Shown: positions 40,521-49,930, numbered from the stretch's first letter. The stretch: DNA of 64,000 bases from Acinetobacter colistiniresistens (GCF_024582815.1 NZ_CP102099.1:3472001-3536000); one strand, 5' to 3'. The notes: a model not told the origin generated them from the sequence alone. Numbers and translations: made by a program.

Positions 40521-41657
40521 TTATAAATAACCGGGTGCCGGCTTCATACCGAAGCTGACCAGCCCAGCATTTTGCAAAGTGGCATCGCCCATAAAGGCAT
40601 GTTGGGTCACTACATTGGTATCATTCACAAAACGGCTAAACGGGTTATGGGTATAAATCGCGGTCATCCCTGCCAACATCTGGATTTTTCGGGTCACACG
40701 TGCACAAACCCGTGCCACATGGGTACAAGACAAACGCATATCACTGATCTGTTCCGCGCTTGGGTTACGTCCTGCCAGTACTTCATTCCAAACAATCTGC
40801 ATGGTGTCGTAGAACCAGACGCGTGCCGCCTTAAACTCTGCTTCGACTTGGGCAAATTCATATTGCGTCACTGGACGACTGGCAATTTCAGCGCCACCCG
40901 TAATTGAAGACTTGCCCGGTGCCAATTTTTGAAATTCTTCAATCGCTGCGGCAGCAACACCAATCCCGACCACAGTTAGAACTTGAGTGGCTAAAGATAA
41001 AGATGGATATTTAAAAAATGGCTCAGGCAGTTTTGAAGGTTCACCACGGACAAAGGTCCATTCCTTCGCTACCAGCACCTCTTTCACCACCAGATCATGA
41101 CTGCCCGTACCCTTCAGACCAACCGTATCCCAAGTCATATCAATCTGTGCTTTATTGGCTGGCATCACCGCCATACGTGGTAAACCTTGGGCTTCATTGT
41201 CCTTTTGTGGTGAAATCCCGACACCAACAATATCTGCACCCATACAGCCACTGGAAAATTTCCAACGTCCGCTCACCACCACGCCATCATCGGTAATTTC
41301 GGCAGGTTGTGGCGGGAAAATGCCACCAGCAAACACGATGTCTGGACTGTCTTTATACAATTGCTCAAGTGTTGCTTCTGGCAAACTGCCCAAATAGGCA
41401 GGACTCATACCAAAACTTGCGACCCACCCCACTGAACCATCAGCTTTGGACAGTTGCTCGATCAATTCACAGAACTGTTTCGGTGACCATTCATTGCCAC
41501 CAAAACGCTTCGGTACCAAAGCACGGTAAACGCCAATCTGTTTCAGCTTTTCAATCATGTCCTGACTGACATAGGCCTGATTATCGAACTCTCCTGTACA
41601 GGCACGTTCACGAATTTCCTGACATAAGCTCTCTAAGTCGATTGTGTTGCGGTCCAT
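40521..41657 (-). CDS. iacA: FMNH2-dependent monooxygenase, acyl-CoA-dehydrogenase fold (IacA-like)
   Basis: 378 residues from ATG 41657 (AAGGA site 7 bases before); ten further in-frame codons upstream are unlikely. Acyl-CoA-dehydrogenase-type flavoprotein monooxygenase: GVYRALVPKRFGGNEWSP, SKADGSVGWVASFG, GRWKFSSGCMGADI and DTVGLKGTGSHDLVV. This group includes HsaA, the C2 component of p-hydroxyphenylacetate hydroxylase and indole oxygenases. It makes the first attack on indole-3-acetate using reduced flavin from IacG. It is second in the operon after iacH. Confidence 0.88.
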   Translation of the reverse strand: MDRNTIDLESLCQEIRERACTGEFDNQAYVSQDMIEKLKQIGVYRALVPKRFGGNEWSPKQFCELIEQLSKADGSVGWVASFGMSPAYLGSLPEATLEQLYKDSPDIVFAGGIFPPQPAEITDDGVVVSGRWKFSSGCMGADIVGVGISPQKDNEAQGLPRMAVMPANKAQIDMTWDTVGLKGTGSHDLVVKEVLVAKEWTFVRGEPSKLPEPFFKYPSLSLATQVLTVVGIGVAAAAIEEFQKLAPGKSSITGGAEIASRPVTQYEFAQVEAEFKAARVWFYDTMQIVWNEVLAGRNPSAEQISDMRLSCTHVARVCARVTRKIQMLAGMTAIYTHNPFSRFVNDTNVVTQHAFMGDATLQNAGLVSFGMKPAPGYL

Positions 41658-41709
41658 TACACATTCCTTTATCGCTAAATGATTCATTCCCTAATTCCTT
41701 GTCATTTAT

Positions 41710-42822
41710 TTATTGCGCTGCACTCACGATATATGTCGCAACAGCACACAGATATTCATCGGCATTGTGTTTTGCCACGATTTGTAACCCCACAGGTTGA
41801 CCATGTTCAGTTTGCAGCGGGATGGAAATTGCAGGATGCCCAGAAAGATTAAAAGGCCGGACCAAACCCGTCAGATTTAAAAAAGCCAGCGTATTTTCAG
41901 CCTCGGCGACCTTAGGCGGTAACTGCGGTAAAGTCGGTAAAATCAAAGCGTCGTATTGATCGAGCAAGGCATCAATCTCAGCAGTGAAACTTGCTTTTAC
42001 CTGCTCAGCCTGCTCGACTTGCGCCAAAGTAGTAGCGGCAGCCTTGAGTAAACGGGCATTGACATCTGTGCCAAGTAAGCCTGTTTCTGTTAACTCGCCA
42101 TAGGCCTGCCAGTTTTCGTAATTGATGATCTGCATGCCTGCATCAAACGCAGCGTCAAAACCTTTCACCGTCACATGGATGGGTTGTAAATCAGCCTGAG
42201 CAAGATAGTGTTGGATGCACTCAGCCACAGTAGAATCCGCTTGTACATCCAGCCAAGCCAGTTTCGGTGCCTGAGTTAATTCGGTAGATTGATGGAAAGT
42301 TGGATCAATAATCTGCATTGCGGTTTCAATCATGTCGATTGAATTTGCAAAGGGGCCAACGCAATCCAATGAACTGGTTGCTGGATGTACACCTGCACGG
42401 CTGACACGCCCAAAAGTCGGCTTTAAACCGTAAACACCACAACAGGCTGCTGGCATACGAATAGAACCACCCGTATCGGTGCCTAAGGTGAAATCCGCCA
42501 GACCTGCTGCAACTGCCGCTGCCGAACCACTCGAAGAACCACCCGGAATCAGTTCAGGATATTTTGGATTCACTGCCGTACCAAACACATGGTTAATGCC
42601 TGTAATGCCAAAAGCCAGTTCGTGCAGATTGGTCTTGGCGGTAATTTGGCAATCCGCAGCGAGAATACGATCTACCACTGCTGCATTGCGAGTTGCAGCT
42701 TGGCTTTGCATTAAGGCTTTGCTGCCTGCCATGGTCTGCATGCCTTGAATATCGATGGAATCCTTGACCATGACTTTCAAAGCACCTGCGCCTTTTTGTA
42801 CCTCTTGTACAATAATATTCAT
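41710..42822 (-). CDS. iacH: Amidase-signature hydrolase (IacH-like)
   Basis: 370 residues, shorter than most amidases of about 470 but with the full signature: catalytic Lys in MVKDSIDIQG, GGSSSGSAAAVAAGLADF with the cis-Ser, and the nucleophile Ser in GTDTGGSIRMPAACCG. First gene of the minus-strand iac-like operon, transcribed away from iacR. In the iac pathway it is thought to hydrolyse the amide (opened ring) intermediate on the way to catechol; the precise step is not settled. Confidence 0.86.
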   Translation of the reverse strand: MNIIVQEVQKGAGALKVMVKDSIDIQGMQTMAGSKALMQSQAATRNAAVVDRILAADCQITAKTNLHELAFGITGINHVFGTAVNPKYPELIPGGSSSGSAAAVAAGLADFTLGTDTGGSIRMPAACCGVYGLKPTFGRVSRAGVHPATSSLDCVGPFANSIDMIETAMQIIDPTFHQSTELTQAPKLAWLDVQADSTVAECIQHYLAQADLQPIHVTVKGFDAAFDAGMQIINYENWQAYGELTETGLLGTDVNARLLKAAATTLAQVEQAEQVKASFTAEIDALLDQYDALILPTLPQLPPKVAEAENTLAFLNLTGLVRPFNLSGHPAISIPLQTEHGQPVGLQIVAKHNADEYLCAVATYIVSAAQ

Positions 42823-42834
42823 TCACTTTTCCAT

Positions 42835-42897
42835 GTATTTTTATACTTAATACAAATATCGGAAAAAGTAATGTAATTGTCAAGTATTTTTAGATAC
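42835..42897. promoter_or_regulatory. iacH-iacR divergent control region with two GTAT/ATAC palindromes
   Basis: GTAT-TTTT-ATAC at 42835-42846 lies 12 bases before the iacH start; GTAT-TTTTAG-ATAC at 42884-42897 lies in the middle. A TATAAT -10 for iacR occurs at 42928-42933. MarR repressors bind such short palindromes, so these are candidate IacR sites. Confidence 0.5.
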
Positions 42898-42970
42898 GAA
42901 GAATCAAGAAAATGTTTCCAATTTTTGTATAATGCTGAATGTCCATTTTTATAAAAGTAATGATTTGGCT

Positions 42971-43438
42971 ATGCTTACTCATTTAGAACAATTTCTACCC
43001 AACAATGAACCGAGCAGCTTACAAAGCTATCCTTTTTTCTGGATCTCGCAAGTGAATGGGAAATACACGCAGCTTATTGAAAAATCAATTAAAAAACTAG
43101 GCATCGACAATACTCGTCGTAAAATTATTTTAAGTACCAATGCGCTGCAACAAGCCAGTATTACCGAGATTGCCAACCTCTCTACCCTCAAGCTGACCAC
43201 GGCGACCAAAGCCATTTATCGTCTGGTTGAAGATGATATCGTGCAGGTGTTCTCATCAGAGTCAGATGAACGCATCTCAATGGTGAAACTCACTGACAAA
43301 GGTAAAGAGATGGTTGAGCAAATTAACCAGATCAGTCAGGTCACTTTATCTGGGATTCTGAATGCCTTTGACGATGCTGAACTGCACCAGCTCAACGGTC
43401 AATTGAAAAAGCTATTTGATTTAATGCCCTCAAGTTAA
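42971..43438 (+). CDS. iacR: MarR-family regulator (IacR-like)
   Basis: 155 residues from ATG 42971. The frame opens earlier at 42932, but that ATG overlaps a TATAAT promoter element, so the later start is chosen; no strong ribosome-binding site is visible. MarR winged helix: ITEIANLSTLKLTTATKAIYR (split here for length as ITEIANL and TTATKAIYRLVEDD), then MVKLTDKGKEMVEQI. Divergent from iacH, it most likely represses the operon until indole-acetate binds. Confidence 0.86.
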   Translation: MLTHLEQFLPNNEPSSLQSYPFFWISQVNGKYTQLIEKSIKKLGIDNTRRKIILSTNALQQASITEIANLSTLKLTTATKAIYRLVEDDIVQVFSSESDERISMVKLTDKGKEMVEQINQISQVTLSGILNAFDDAELHQLNGQLKKLFDLMPSS

Positions 43439-43451
43439 GACAACAACAAAA

Positions 43452-43475
43452 GCCCATGTCTATACAGAGATGGGC
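43452..43475. terminator. Hairpin between convergent genes
   Basis: GCCCAT and ATGGGC stem around a 12-base interior containing TCT/AGA pairing; between iacR (plus) and the hydroxyacyl-CoA-dehydrogenase-like gene (minus). No long T-tract, so it is a weak terminator at best. Confidence 0.5.
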
Positions 43476-43495
43476 AAAGCTTCGAATCGAGCCGG

Positions 43496-44485
43496 TTACT
43501 GATTTAAAATATTAAACGGCGGCTTCAGCTGATTTGCGGCAATCCGATCTGAAAAAGTATGCAAAACCTGTTGCTTATAGGCAGGAATATCGACCTGCTG
43601 ATAGTCATAAAAACCCTGCTGCTCCCGTAAACCATTGCGTTGCTGTCGCATATTCTCAGCAATAATTTCAGGTGTTCGATAACGATCACCCAGCTCTTTT
43701 TGTAAATATTGCGAGGCATAGTACAGGATATCGCCACCGCCCCAGTCAATAAATTCCAGTAAGCCCAATACCGAAAAGCGCAAACCAAAACCTGTCCGAA
43801 TCGCGATATCAATATCCTCCGCCGAGGCTACACCTTCTTCCACCATCCGTGCCGCTTCGTTCATTGCCAAGGCCTGAATCCGTGGCACGATATAGCCTGC
43901 TTTGGCATGACACACCACAGGGACTTTCCCAATCAACTGTAAAAAGCTTTTCAGTTGCGCAACCACGCGCTCAGAAGTTTGCTCTGAACGACTTAATTCC
44001 ACCAAAGGAATCAGATAGGCAGGATTCAGCCAATGGGCATTGAGCACCCGTTCAGGCTGTGAAATCATCTCTGCAATATCAGTGACCAGAAAAGTAGAAG
44101 TGGTCGACGCCACAATACAATGAGGCGAAATGTATTGGTCTAACCAAGCAAAAATTTCCTGTTTGACTGGTTTCACTTCTGGCACGGCTTCCATTACAAG
44201 CTCACAGCCTGCTAAGCGCTGTACGGAGCCAGCTCGACTCAGAATCGTAATCTGATCCAGAATAAAAAGCTGTTGTTCAGGCTGAATAAATTGAATCTGT
44301 TCAAGTAACCCTAACTCCTGCTGCAAATCAGCTTGAATCTGGCTCTGATATTGCCCGAACTCAACTTCACTACGCTCTCTGGCATCAATCAAATCCACTT
44401 TCAGTCCTGCATAGGCAAAGGCTATCGCAATCGCTTTGCCCATTCGCCCAGCACCCAATACCGCAACTTGTTGAATTGTGCTCAT
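43496..44485 (-). CDS. 3-hydroxyacyl-CoA dehydrogenase family protein
   Basis: 329 residues: NAD-binding Rossmann VAVLGAGRMGKAIAIAFAYA, EAVPEVKPVKQEIFAWLD, the family TTSTFLVTDIA and catalytic-His-type region NAHWLNPAYLIPLVE, then a helical C-terminal domain (GYIVPRIQALAMNEAARMVE). The His in NAHWLNP fits the usual NxHFxNP motif with Trp in place of Phe. It lies one base after the opine-dehydrogenase-like gene, so the two are translationally linked. It may oxidise a free beta-hydroxy acid rather than a CoA ester; substrate unknown. Confidence 0.82.
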   Translation of the reverse strand: MSTIQQVAVLGAGRMGKAIAIAFAYAGLKVDLIDARERSEVEFGQYQSQIQADLQQELGLLEQIQFIQPEQQLFILDQITILSRAGSVQRLAGCELVMEAVPEVKPVKQEIFAWLDQYISPHCIVASTTSTFLVTDIAEMISQPERVLNAHWLNPAYLIPLVELSRSEQTSERVVAQLKSFLQLIGKVPVVCHAKAGYIVPRIQALAMNEAARMVEEGVASAEDIDIAIRTGFGLRFSVLGLLEFIDWGGGDILYYASQYLQKELGDRYRTPEIIAENMRQQRNGLREQQGFYDYQQVDIPAYKQQVLHTFSDRIAANQLKPPFNILNQ

Positions 44486-44486
44486 C

Positions 44487-45593
44487 CTAGACCCCTTGCT
44501 GCAAAATCACGTGCAACTCGGCTTTGCTTTTCTCTGCCAATCCTAGGCTCTCAAAAGTCCGCCCGTCCTGATACAAATCCTTGCCAGTCACCGCAGAAGC
44601 AATATTTAATAATCCTTGCGCTACAGGTGTAGCCACCTCCGCCCAACGACCTACAGATACTAAAAACGATAATCCTAAACGCGTATCTTCCAGCATATAA
44701 CGATGTGACTGCAGGTCGATGTCTTCACGCCAGTCACCACTATCGGTTAATTTGCCATGTGCTCCGCGTCCATACATCCACTCCTCACCTTCACCCTCTA
44801 TGTTGTAGTGATCGGCTAAAGGGAAATGCGGTGCAGCATAGCCAAGTGCTTCCCGAACTTGCATACGTTCTGCATCCAACTGATTGGTGACACGGCGGAT
44901 TGAGGGCTGTGTACCCTCATGGTGAATATCCCAAGCTTCAAAATGTTCCAGCGGTCCAGCATTCATTAGAATCAACGGTGGATGAATAATTGGCCCTGCA
45001 TTCATCAAAGCACCACTGAGGCTGTCTTCAATCGGTTCTACACTTGGATAAGCCTGTTTGAGAACTTGAAATGCCTGTTCAGACAAGGCACTTGGAAAAA
45101 CCCCAGTCGGTAAACGGGTCGCATAAGCACTGACCACGATCTGATTGACCCCATGCTTACGCACCAAATAAGGTAAGGTTCCAGTTTCAGCAAATGCGAC
45201 TTGGGCATTGTTACCGGCCTCTCGCATGGCTTTGGCAAAGATAAAGCTACCAAAGGTCGCTGGTGGTAAATACACCACTTGTCCTGCTTGAAAAAACGGC
45301 GCCGCCTGCTTGGCCAAGTCCTGATGCGTGGTGGCAGGTAAAGGAATAATGATCAGTTCGGCATGCTGAATGGCTTTTTCTAAATGATCTGATAGCTTGA
45401 TCTGGCTGTTTTCAAAGCCAACACTTACTGAGCGCTCACCCTGATAATCTTTGATCTTAAGCTCGCGCGTTGCAGCAAGCTGCTGCAAAGCTTCTCTATC
45501 ACGACGCCATAACACCACGTCATGACTTTTCTCTGCCATTTCGACTGCTGCGGCATAACATCCGTGCCCACCACCAAGTACTGTAATTTTCAT
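44487..45593 (-). CDS. Octopine/nopaline dehydrogenase family protein
   Basis: 368 residues. N-terminal NAD(P)-binding MKITVLGGGHGCYAAAVEMA, IIIPLPATTHQDLAKQAAPF, and a C-terminal helical domain with NAGPIIHPPLILMNAGPLEH, which holds the His of the opine dehydrogenase catalytic region, and HEGTQPSIRRVTNQLDAER. True members join an amino acid to a keto acid reductively; many bacterial homologues have unknown substrates. Start ATG 45593. It is probably co-transcribed with the following hydroxyacyl-CoA-dehydrogenase-like gene. Confidence 0.82.
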   Translation of the reverse strand: MKITVLGGGHGCYAAAVEMAEKSHDVVLWRRDREALQQLAATRELKIKDYQGERSVSVGFENSQIKLSDHLEKAIQHAELIIIPLPATTHQDLAKQAAPFFQAGQVVYLPPATFGSFIFAKAMREAGNNAQVAFAETGTLPYLVRKHGVNQIVVSAYATRLPTGVFPSALSEQAFQVLKQAYPSVEPIEDSLSGALMNAGPIIHPPLILMNAGPLEHFEAWDIHHEGTQPSIRRVTNQLDAERMQVREALGYAAPHFPLADHYNIEGEGEEWMYGRGAHGKLTDSGDWREDIDLQSHRYMLEDTRLGLSFLVSVGRWAEVATPVAQGLLNIASAVTGKDLYQDGRTFESLGLAEKSKAELHVILQQGV

Positions 45594-45689
45594 ATGCGTT
45601 CCTGCTGATTGATTTTCAATTCAGCATAGGACAGTCACAACAAACAGGCTTATCCAAATACGCAAGCATTATTCCATTTACGCATCCAT

Positions 45690-46691
45690 TTAATTCACTG
45701 ACACAGCATCCTTTTTTAAAGTATGCGAAGGTAAGCAGCCGTAGCGTTTTTTATATAGACTGGAGAAATGTCCAAAACTTTGGATGCCATGCTCCAGTAA
45801 AATATCGGTGACGGTTTCATCTGCCTGTGCATGCTGCAAAGCCCAATGCACCCGTTCCAAGCGTTGCTCACGGATATATTCCACTGGGCTTTGCTGTAGA
45901 TACTGACTAAAGCCTTTTTGCAAGGTTCTTATCGACACCTCGCAATACTGACCGAGATCAGACAATGAAATGGCCTGTTGTACATGTTCCCGAATATATT
46001 GCTGTGCTCTTTTAATATAGCTTGGCAGCAGCTGTTGCCGTTGGGCATTCAAGCGTTCAGTATAATTATTCGGAATTTTCAACAAAATGAGTTCAATCAA
46101 ATACTGGCTAAAACTGGCTGAAATAAAGCTCCAGTTCTGAATATGGTAATAGGCATGACACAGATAATTCAGCGTTTCAATGATCGCATCCATACCTTCA
46201 GCACTACATGATAAAGAAGGATCAAAACGCAGGGGTTCTTGGCTACAATGCCCCAACATGTTAAACAACTGGGTCTCGATATCCTGCTGTGCCAGTTTTA
46301 AAATAATATTACGGCAATGCTGATTGGTAATGATCTGCTGTCGCGTATGCGGATGAGTCACTGACATCACCCCAACCGATTGCATGATTTTGTGCTGATC
46401 GAATCCAATCTGGCATTGTCCTTCCAGTGTGATTCGAAATAAATAAAAATCGGCGCTATCTTCAATATTGATCATGACGGGCGCACTATATTTCAGGTCA
46501 TACAATGCACCACGACCAAAACTAAAACCGTTTAATCGAGTATTTAATGGCTCATGTGTCTCAACATCAAAGCGATGCGGGCAGAGATAGTAACTGATTC
46601 GATCTTTAATGGTTTGATAATCATCAGATTTAAATAATAACAACTCATCCAGATAATGCAGATGATCCAGTTTCAAAGTTGTTTGCATCAT
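45690..46691 (-). CDS. AraC-family transcriptional regulator
   Basis: 333 residues from ATG 46691 (GGGAG site just upstream; ATG 46688 adjacent). An N-terminal AraC-binding-2/cupin-like domain (NGFSFGRGALYDLKYSAPVM, then FYLFRITLEGQCQI) and a C-terminal double HTH (LSDLGQYCEVSIRTLQKGF, HGIQSFGHFSSLYKKRYG). This architecture is shared with regulators of aromatic dioxygenase genes such as AndR/CbdS-like and BenR-like activators. It lies between the MFS gene and the opine-dehydrogenase-like gene and probably controls them. Confidence 0.85.
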   Translation of the reverse strand: MMQTTLKLDHLHYLDELLLFKSDDYQTIKDRISYYLCPHRFDVETHEPLNTRLNGFSFGRGALYDLKYSAPVMINIEDSADFYLFRITLEGQCQIGFDQHKIMQSVGVMSVTHPHTRQQIITNQHCRNIILKLAQQDIETQLFNMLGHCSQEPLRFDPSLSCSAEGMDAIIETLNYLCHAYYHIQNWSFISASFSQYLIELILLKIPNNYTERLNAQRQQLLPSYIKRAQQYIREHVQQAISLSDLGQYCEVSIRTLQKGFSQYLQQSPVEYIREQRLERVHWALQHAQADETVTDILLEHGIQSFGHFSSLYKKRYGCLPSHTLKKDAVSVN

Positions 46692-46730
46692 TTCACTCCC
46701 TTGTGATGAATCAACCAAAGCAAGCACAAA

Positions 46731-46750
46731 GCCCATTACCATGAATGGGC
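46731..46750 (-). terminator. Short hairpin between MFS and AraC genes
   Basis: GCCCATT-ACCATG-AATGGGC: perfect 7-bp stem in the 86-base gap. On the minus strand it is followed by TTTGTGCTT, a poor T-tract, so it may attenuate rather than stop read-through from the transporter gene. Confidence 0.5.
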
Positions 46751-46777
46751 CTGTGACCTACTCAGTGCAGCATCAAA

Positions 46778-48121
46778 TCAAGATGCATGTTCCTGCTGCA
46801 TACTGTCACTAAATGCCTGACAGCCTTTTTTCAATAGGATAAAGGCCAACACACAAGAAATCGTGCCCACAATCGACAGTGACATGCCGACCATGAGCGG
46901 ATTTTCAAACACCTTATCGGTAATGAGTGCCACCAATGTGGTGCCAATCCCAACGGCAACCAGATTACTGATCAATAGGAATACCGCTGAGATTTGTGCG
47001 CGTAACTGGTTCGGCGCCAACATTTGCATGGCCGTGGTTGAAATCGGCATCGGGAATGAAGCAAAGAACATCGCAGGGACTAAAAACACCACTGATAGCC
47101 ATAGTTCATTGACCTGAGTAAAGATCATGATTGGTAAAATTAACCCAACAATCCCAATCACACCTGTAATCATCGGCGCATCTTTACGGCCTTTTTGAAT
47201 AAACCAGTCATTCAGCCAACCCGCACAAAATACGCCTAGAATATTGGCCACCAATAATACACTCCCGAGCATATAACCTGCTTCGGTCGGTGTTAAACCA
47301 AACTTACGCATATAGAATGCAGGTGACCAACTGATCAGGCAATACAACGCCATCGCGTAAAAAGTAAAACCTAAGTAATGACATTTGAAGGTGCGACCAT
47401 GCTTTTTAATAAACTTGAATGCATCCTTCATACTGGTTTTTTCTACTTGCCCCTGTGCATTGAGACGCTGACCTTTACGTTGTGGCTCTCTCACGGTGAG
47501 TAAAACCAATAGACCAATAAAGACACCCGGTAGACCCACAATAATAAAGGCCGCTTGCCATGCCTTAAGCGCACCAAAAACCGGAACCATGATGCTATCC
47601 ATATTTTTCAGTAAGCCAATCACATAGCCACCGACTAGAAAAGCGATCCCGCCGCCGACAAAAGAACCAATTGAATACACTGCAACAGCACGTCCAAGCT
47701 TATCCTTACTAAACATATCACTAAACATTGAATAGGCTGCTGGAGACAAAGCAGCCTCACCTACACCCACTCCCATACGACTGAAAAATAGCTGAACAAA
47801 GTTCTTACTCAGCCCACAAAATGCCGTTGCAATACTCCAAAAGACCACCCCGATGGCAATGATTTTTGGTCGTGAAAAACGGTCTGCCAGATAGGCCAAA
47901 GGTAAGCCCATAAAGGCATAAAACAGTGAAAAAGCCAAACCGTGTAATAAACTAAACTGCGTATCTGAAAGTCCGAGATCTGCTTTAATCGGCTCGATCA
48001 TCAGCGCCAGTATTTGCCGATCAATAAATGAAAAGATATAAGCCAGCATGCAGAGCAAAACCACATACCATGCATAGAGATTTGATTGAGCTTGTTTCGG
48101 CTCAGTTGAATGCTTATCCAT
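46778..48121 (-). CDS. MFS transporter, spinster-like, probable organic/aromatic acid transporter
   Basis: 447 residues from ATG 48121 (AGGAAG site 6 bases upstream); an in-frame extension to 48190 is not needed. About 12 membrane helices, with FSFIDRQILALMIEPIKADL in helix 1, the loop 2-3 motif ADRFSRPKIIAIG, helix 5 region GAGxxA-like FVGGGIAFLVGG and the C-terminal half containing ISTTAMQMLAPNQLRAQISA. Inner-membrane symporter. The promoter element upstream is shared with the OprD-type porin beside catM, which suggests the two form an uptake pair for the same compound. Confidence 0.86.
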   Translation of the reverse strand: MDKHSTEPKQAQSNLYAWYVVLLCMLAYIFSFIDRQILALMIEPIKADLGLSDTQFSLLHGLAFSLFYAFMGLPLAYLADRFSRPKIIAIGVVFWSIATAFCGLSKNFVQLFFSRMGVGVGEAALSPAAYSMFSDMFSKDKLGRAVAVYSIGSFVGGGIAFLVGGYVIGLLKNMDSIMVPVFGALKAWQAAFIIVGLPGVFIGLLVLLTVREPQRKGQRLNAQGQVEKTSMKDAFKFIKKHGRTFKCHYLGFTFYAMALYCLISWSPAFYMRKFGLTPTEAGYMLGSVLLVANILGVFCAGWLNDWFIQKGRKDAPMITGVIGIVGLILPIMIFTQVNELWLSVVFLVPAMFFASFPMPISTTAMQMLAPNQLRAQISAVFLLISNLVAVGIGTTLVALITDKVFENPLMVGMSLSIVGTISCVLAFILLKKGCQAFSDSMQQEHAS

Positions 48122-48252
48122 TGTTCTTCCTTGTCCATGCCATTTTTCTAATCCATTTGCCTCTTGAAAGCATAAAAGACCAGAACACATCCCCTTTTCT
48201 GGTCAATTTTTCAATAGGCCTTAATCCTCTCCTATAATTATTATTTTTACAT

Positions 48253-48291
48253 GTAATTTTCCATAATATTTAAGGTATATAGTCATACCTT
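48253..48291 (-). promoter_or_regulatory. MFS promoter/operator element, twin of the porin element
   Basis: GTAATTTTCCATA (48253-48265), 9 bases, then AAGGTAT-ATAGTC-ATACCTT (48272-48291), a perfect 7-6-7 palindrome. Same order and spacing as 23568-23614. On the minus strand the palindrome covers the -35 region and TATTAT (about 48263-48268) is a possible -10. Confidence 0.65.
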
Positions 48292-48496
48292 TTTTGAGCT
48301 ATGGTTTTTGGCTATTATTTCCTGTCACTCAAAAATATAATTTAAGCCTATGATAAAACAAATATTTCTTATATTATCTCGCTAAACTCAATTTTAATTC
48401 TAACCATTCAGCGAATAATTTAATTTAAAATTATATTGAATTTTACATTTATTTTTGGTTTAAAATAAACTCAATGTATTCTCAATGGAAATGAAT

Positions 48497-48889
48497 ATGG
48501 CCCTTGTAAAAGAACAAGCAATCGAAAGCATTCATAGCATGCACGTGCTGATTGAAAACATTTTTAGTGGCAAACATGCTGAACAAGACCTTCCCCGACT
48601 GATCGCCTATTTTGCTGATCATTTTGAAATGGTCGGTGCGGCAGGCAAGCGTATTTCACTCGAACAAGTAAAAGGCTTATTTGCCAATAATCAGGGCAAA
48701 ATGCCCGATATCCAGATTGAAATCTATGACGAACAGGTCTTGATGCAAAAGCCCGATACAATTGTGCTGACCTATACGGAAAAGCATAGCAAAGCCTCTG
48801 GTGTTCTGATTCGACGCTCATGCGCACTCATTGAAGAGATTGATGGCAAAATGCTGTGGAGTTATCTGCAAGAAACCTTCTTGCCATAA
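48497..48889 (+). CDS. NTF2/SnoaL-like protein
   Basis: About 130 residues from ATG 48497 (GGAA 6 bases before); ATG 48485 in the same frame is an alternative. Cystatin-like fold pattern: LIAYFADHFEMVGAAGKRIS, FANNQGKMPDIQIEIYDEQV, then ALIEEIDGKMLWSYLQETFL at the end, typical of DUF4440/SnoaL-like proteins. Divergent from the MFS gene and its shared operator, so it may belong to the same response. No catalytic residues assigned. Confidence 0.72.
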   Translation: MALVKEQAIESIHSMHVLIENIFSGKHAEQDLPRLIAYFADHFEMVGAAGKRISLEQVKGLFANNQGKMPDIQIEIYDEQVLMQKPDTIVLTYTEKHSKASGVLIRRSCALIEEIDGKMLWSYLQETFLP

Positions 48890-48957
48890 AACCACGCCCT
48901 GCTTGTCGCAGCTGACTCAATATGACATCCAAACGCCGTACTGAGTCTTCAGCTCGA

Positions 48958-49809
48958 TTATTGATTTAATTTTTGCATTAGCCATGCAATAAAATCATTC
49001 ATTTTTTGATGGTGAATATTTTCTTTATTTGGAACGTAATAGCAGAGATCAGATTGAATTGACTGGGTCTGACATTGCTGGATCTGTTGCTGTTTCAGTA
49101 ATCGGTTCATCAAGGTACTAGAAGCAAATACCCAGCCATTTCCTGCCAATGCCTCCTGAATGCCAAATAGCTCTTGATCAAAGCTTTTCACCACAATCTT
49201 CGATAAGGCGATACCATTTTGCCTACACCATTGTTCTAAGGGCGGTGCAGCCAAAGCTTTATTTTTCCAAGCCGTGGTAAAAACAACCAGTGGCGCATCA
49301 TTCGCGTTTAACAGATCGATCTGCTGTCTGCCGTATAGATTAAATGTTTCGTAGCGAATAATTTCAGATGCTGGAACAGCCTTGGTATTGCCCAAACGAA
49401 TCGGTAAATGATAGAGCTGATTGTCTAATGCTTCCCCTGTGGAAACTTCAACCGAAAGCTCTGGACGATGTTCTGAAAATTCATGCAATGCCGGAATTAA
49501 AACCAGTGCTGCCAATGAAGAGGTGGTACTTATGCGAATCGCATGGCTGACCTGTCCCAGCTCATTTACAGCATCCTCAATTGTCCTGAATCCTGCAGAA
49601 ATTTGCTTTGCTAATCTCTCTCCGACTTCTGTGAGTACAATTTTTCTGACTTCTCTGTGGAATAAATCCACATTGAACCGCGCTTCAAGATTCGCAATAT
49701 GATGCGAAATTGCTGTCGGTGTCAGTGCAAGCTCTTCAGCCGCCAATTTAAAACTGCCTAAACGGGCAGCTGATTCAAATGCTTTTAATGCTGGTAATGA
49801 AACTTGCAT
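48958..49809 (-). CDS. LysR-family transcriptional regulator (GcvA-like)
   Basis: 283 residues. HTH at the N-terminus: PALKAFESAARLGSFKLAAE and LALTPTAISHHIANLEARFN, the GcvA-like form, then an effector domain (IRISTTSSLAALVLIPALHE). It is divergent from the azoreductase gene with a 121-base gap, so regulation of that gene in response to a quinone or electrophile is the simplest reading. Confidence 0.88.
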   Translation of the reverse strand: MQVSLPALKAFESAARLGSFKLAAEELALTPTAISHHIANLEARFNVDLFHREVRKIVLTEVGERLAKQISAGFRTIEDAVNELGQVSHAIRISTTSSLAALVLIPALHEFSEHRPELSVEVSTGEALDNQLYHLPIRLGNTKAVPASEIIRYETFNLYGRQQIDLLNANDAPLVVFTTAWKNKALAAPPLEQWCRQNGIALSKIVVKSFDQELFGIQEALAGNGWVFASSTLMNRLLKQQQIQQCQTQSIQSDLCYYVPNKENIHHQKMNDFIAWLMQKLNQ

Positions 49810-49930
49810 TGTTCACTCCCCAAAACATATAGATGAAATAAAATCATCTATAACTGTAATTTACTCGTTTGTCGAGGGAGATTTTTAATTTCAAAATGAG
49901 TGCTTGTTTAACGCCTAAAGGTCATTTTAA

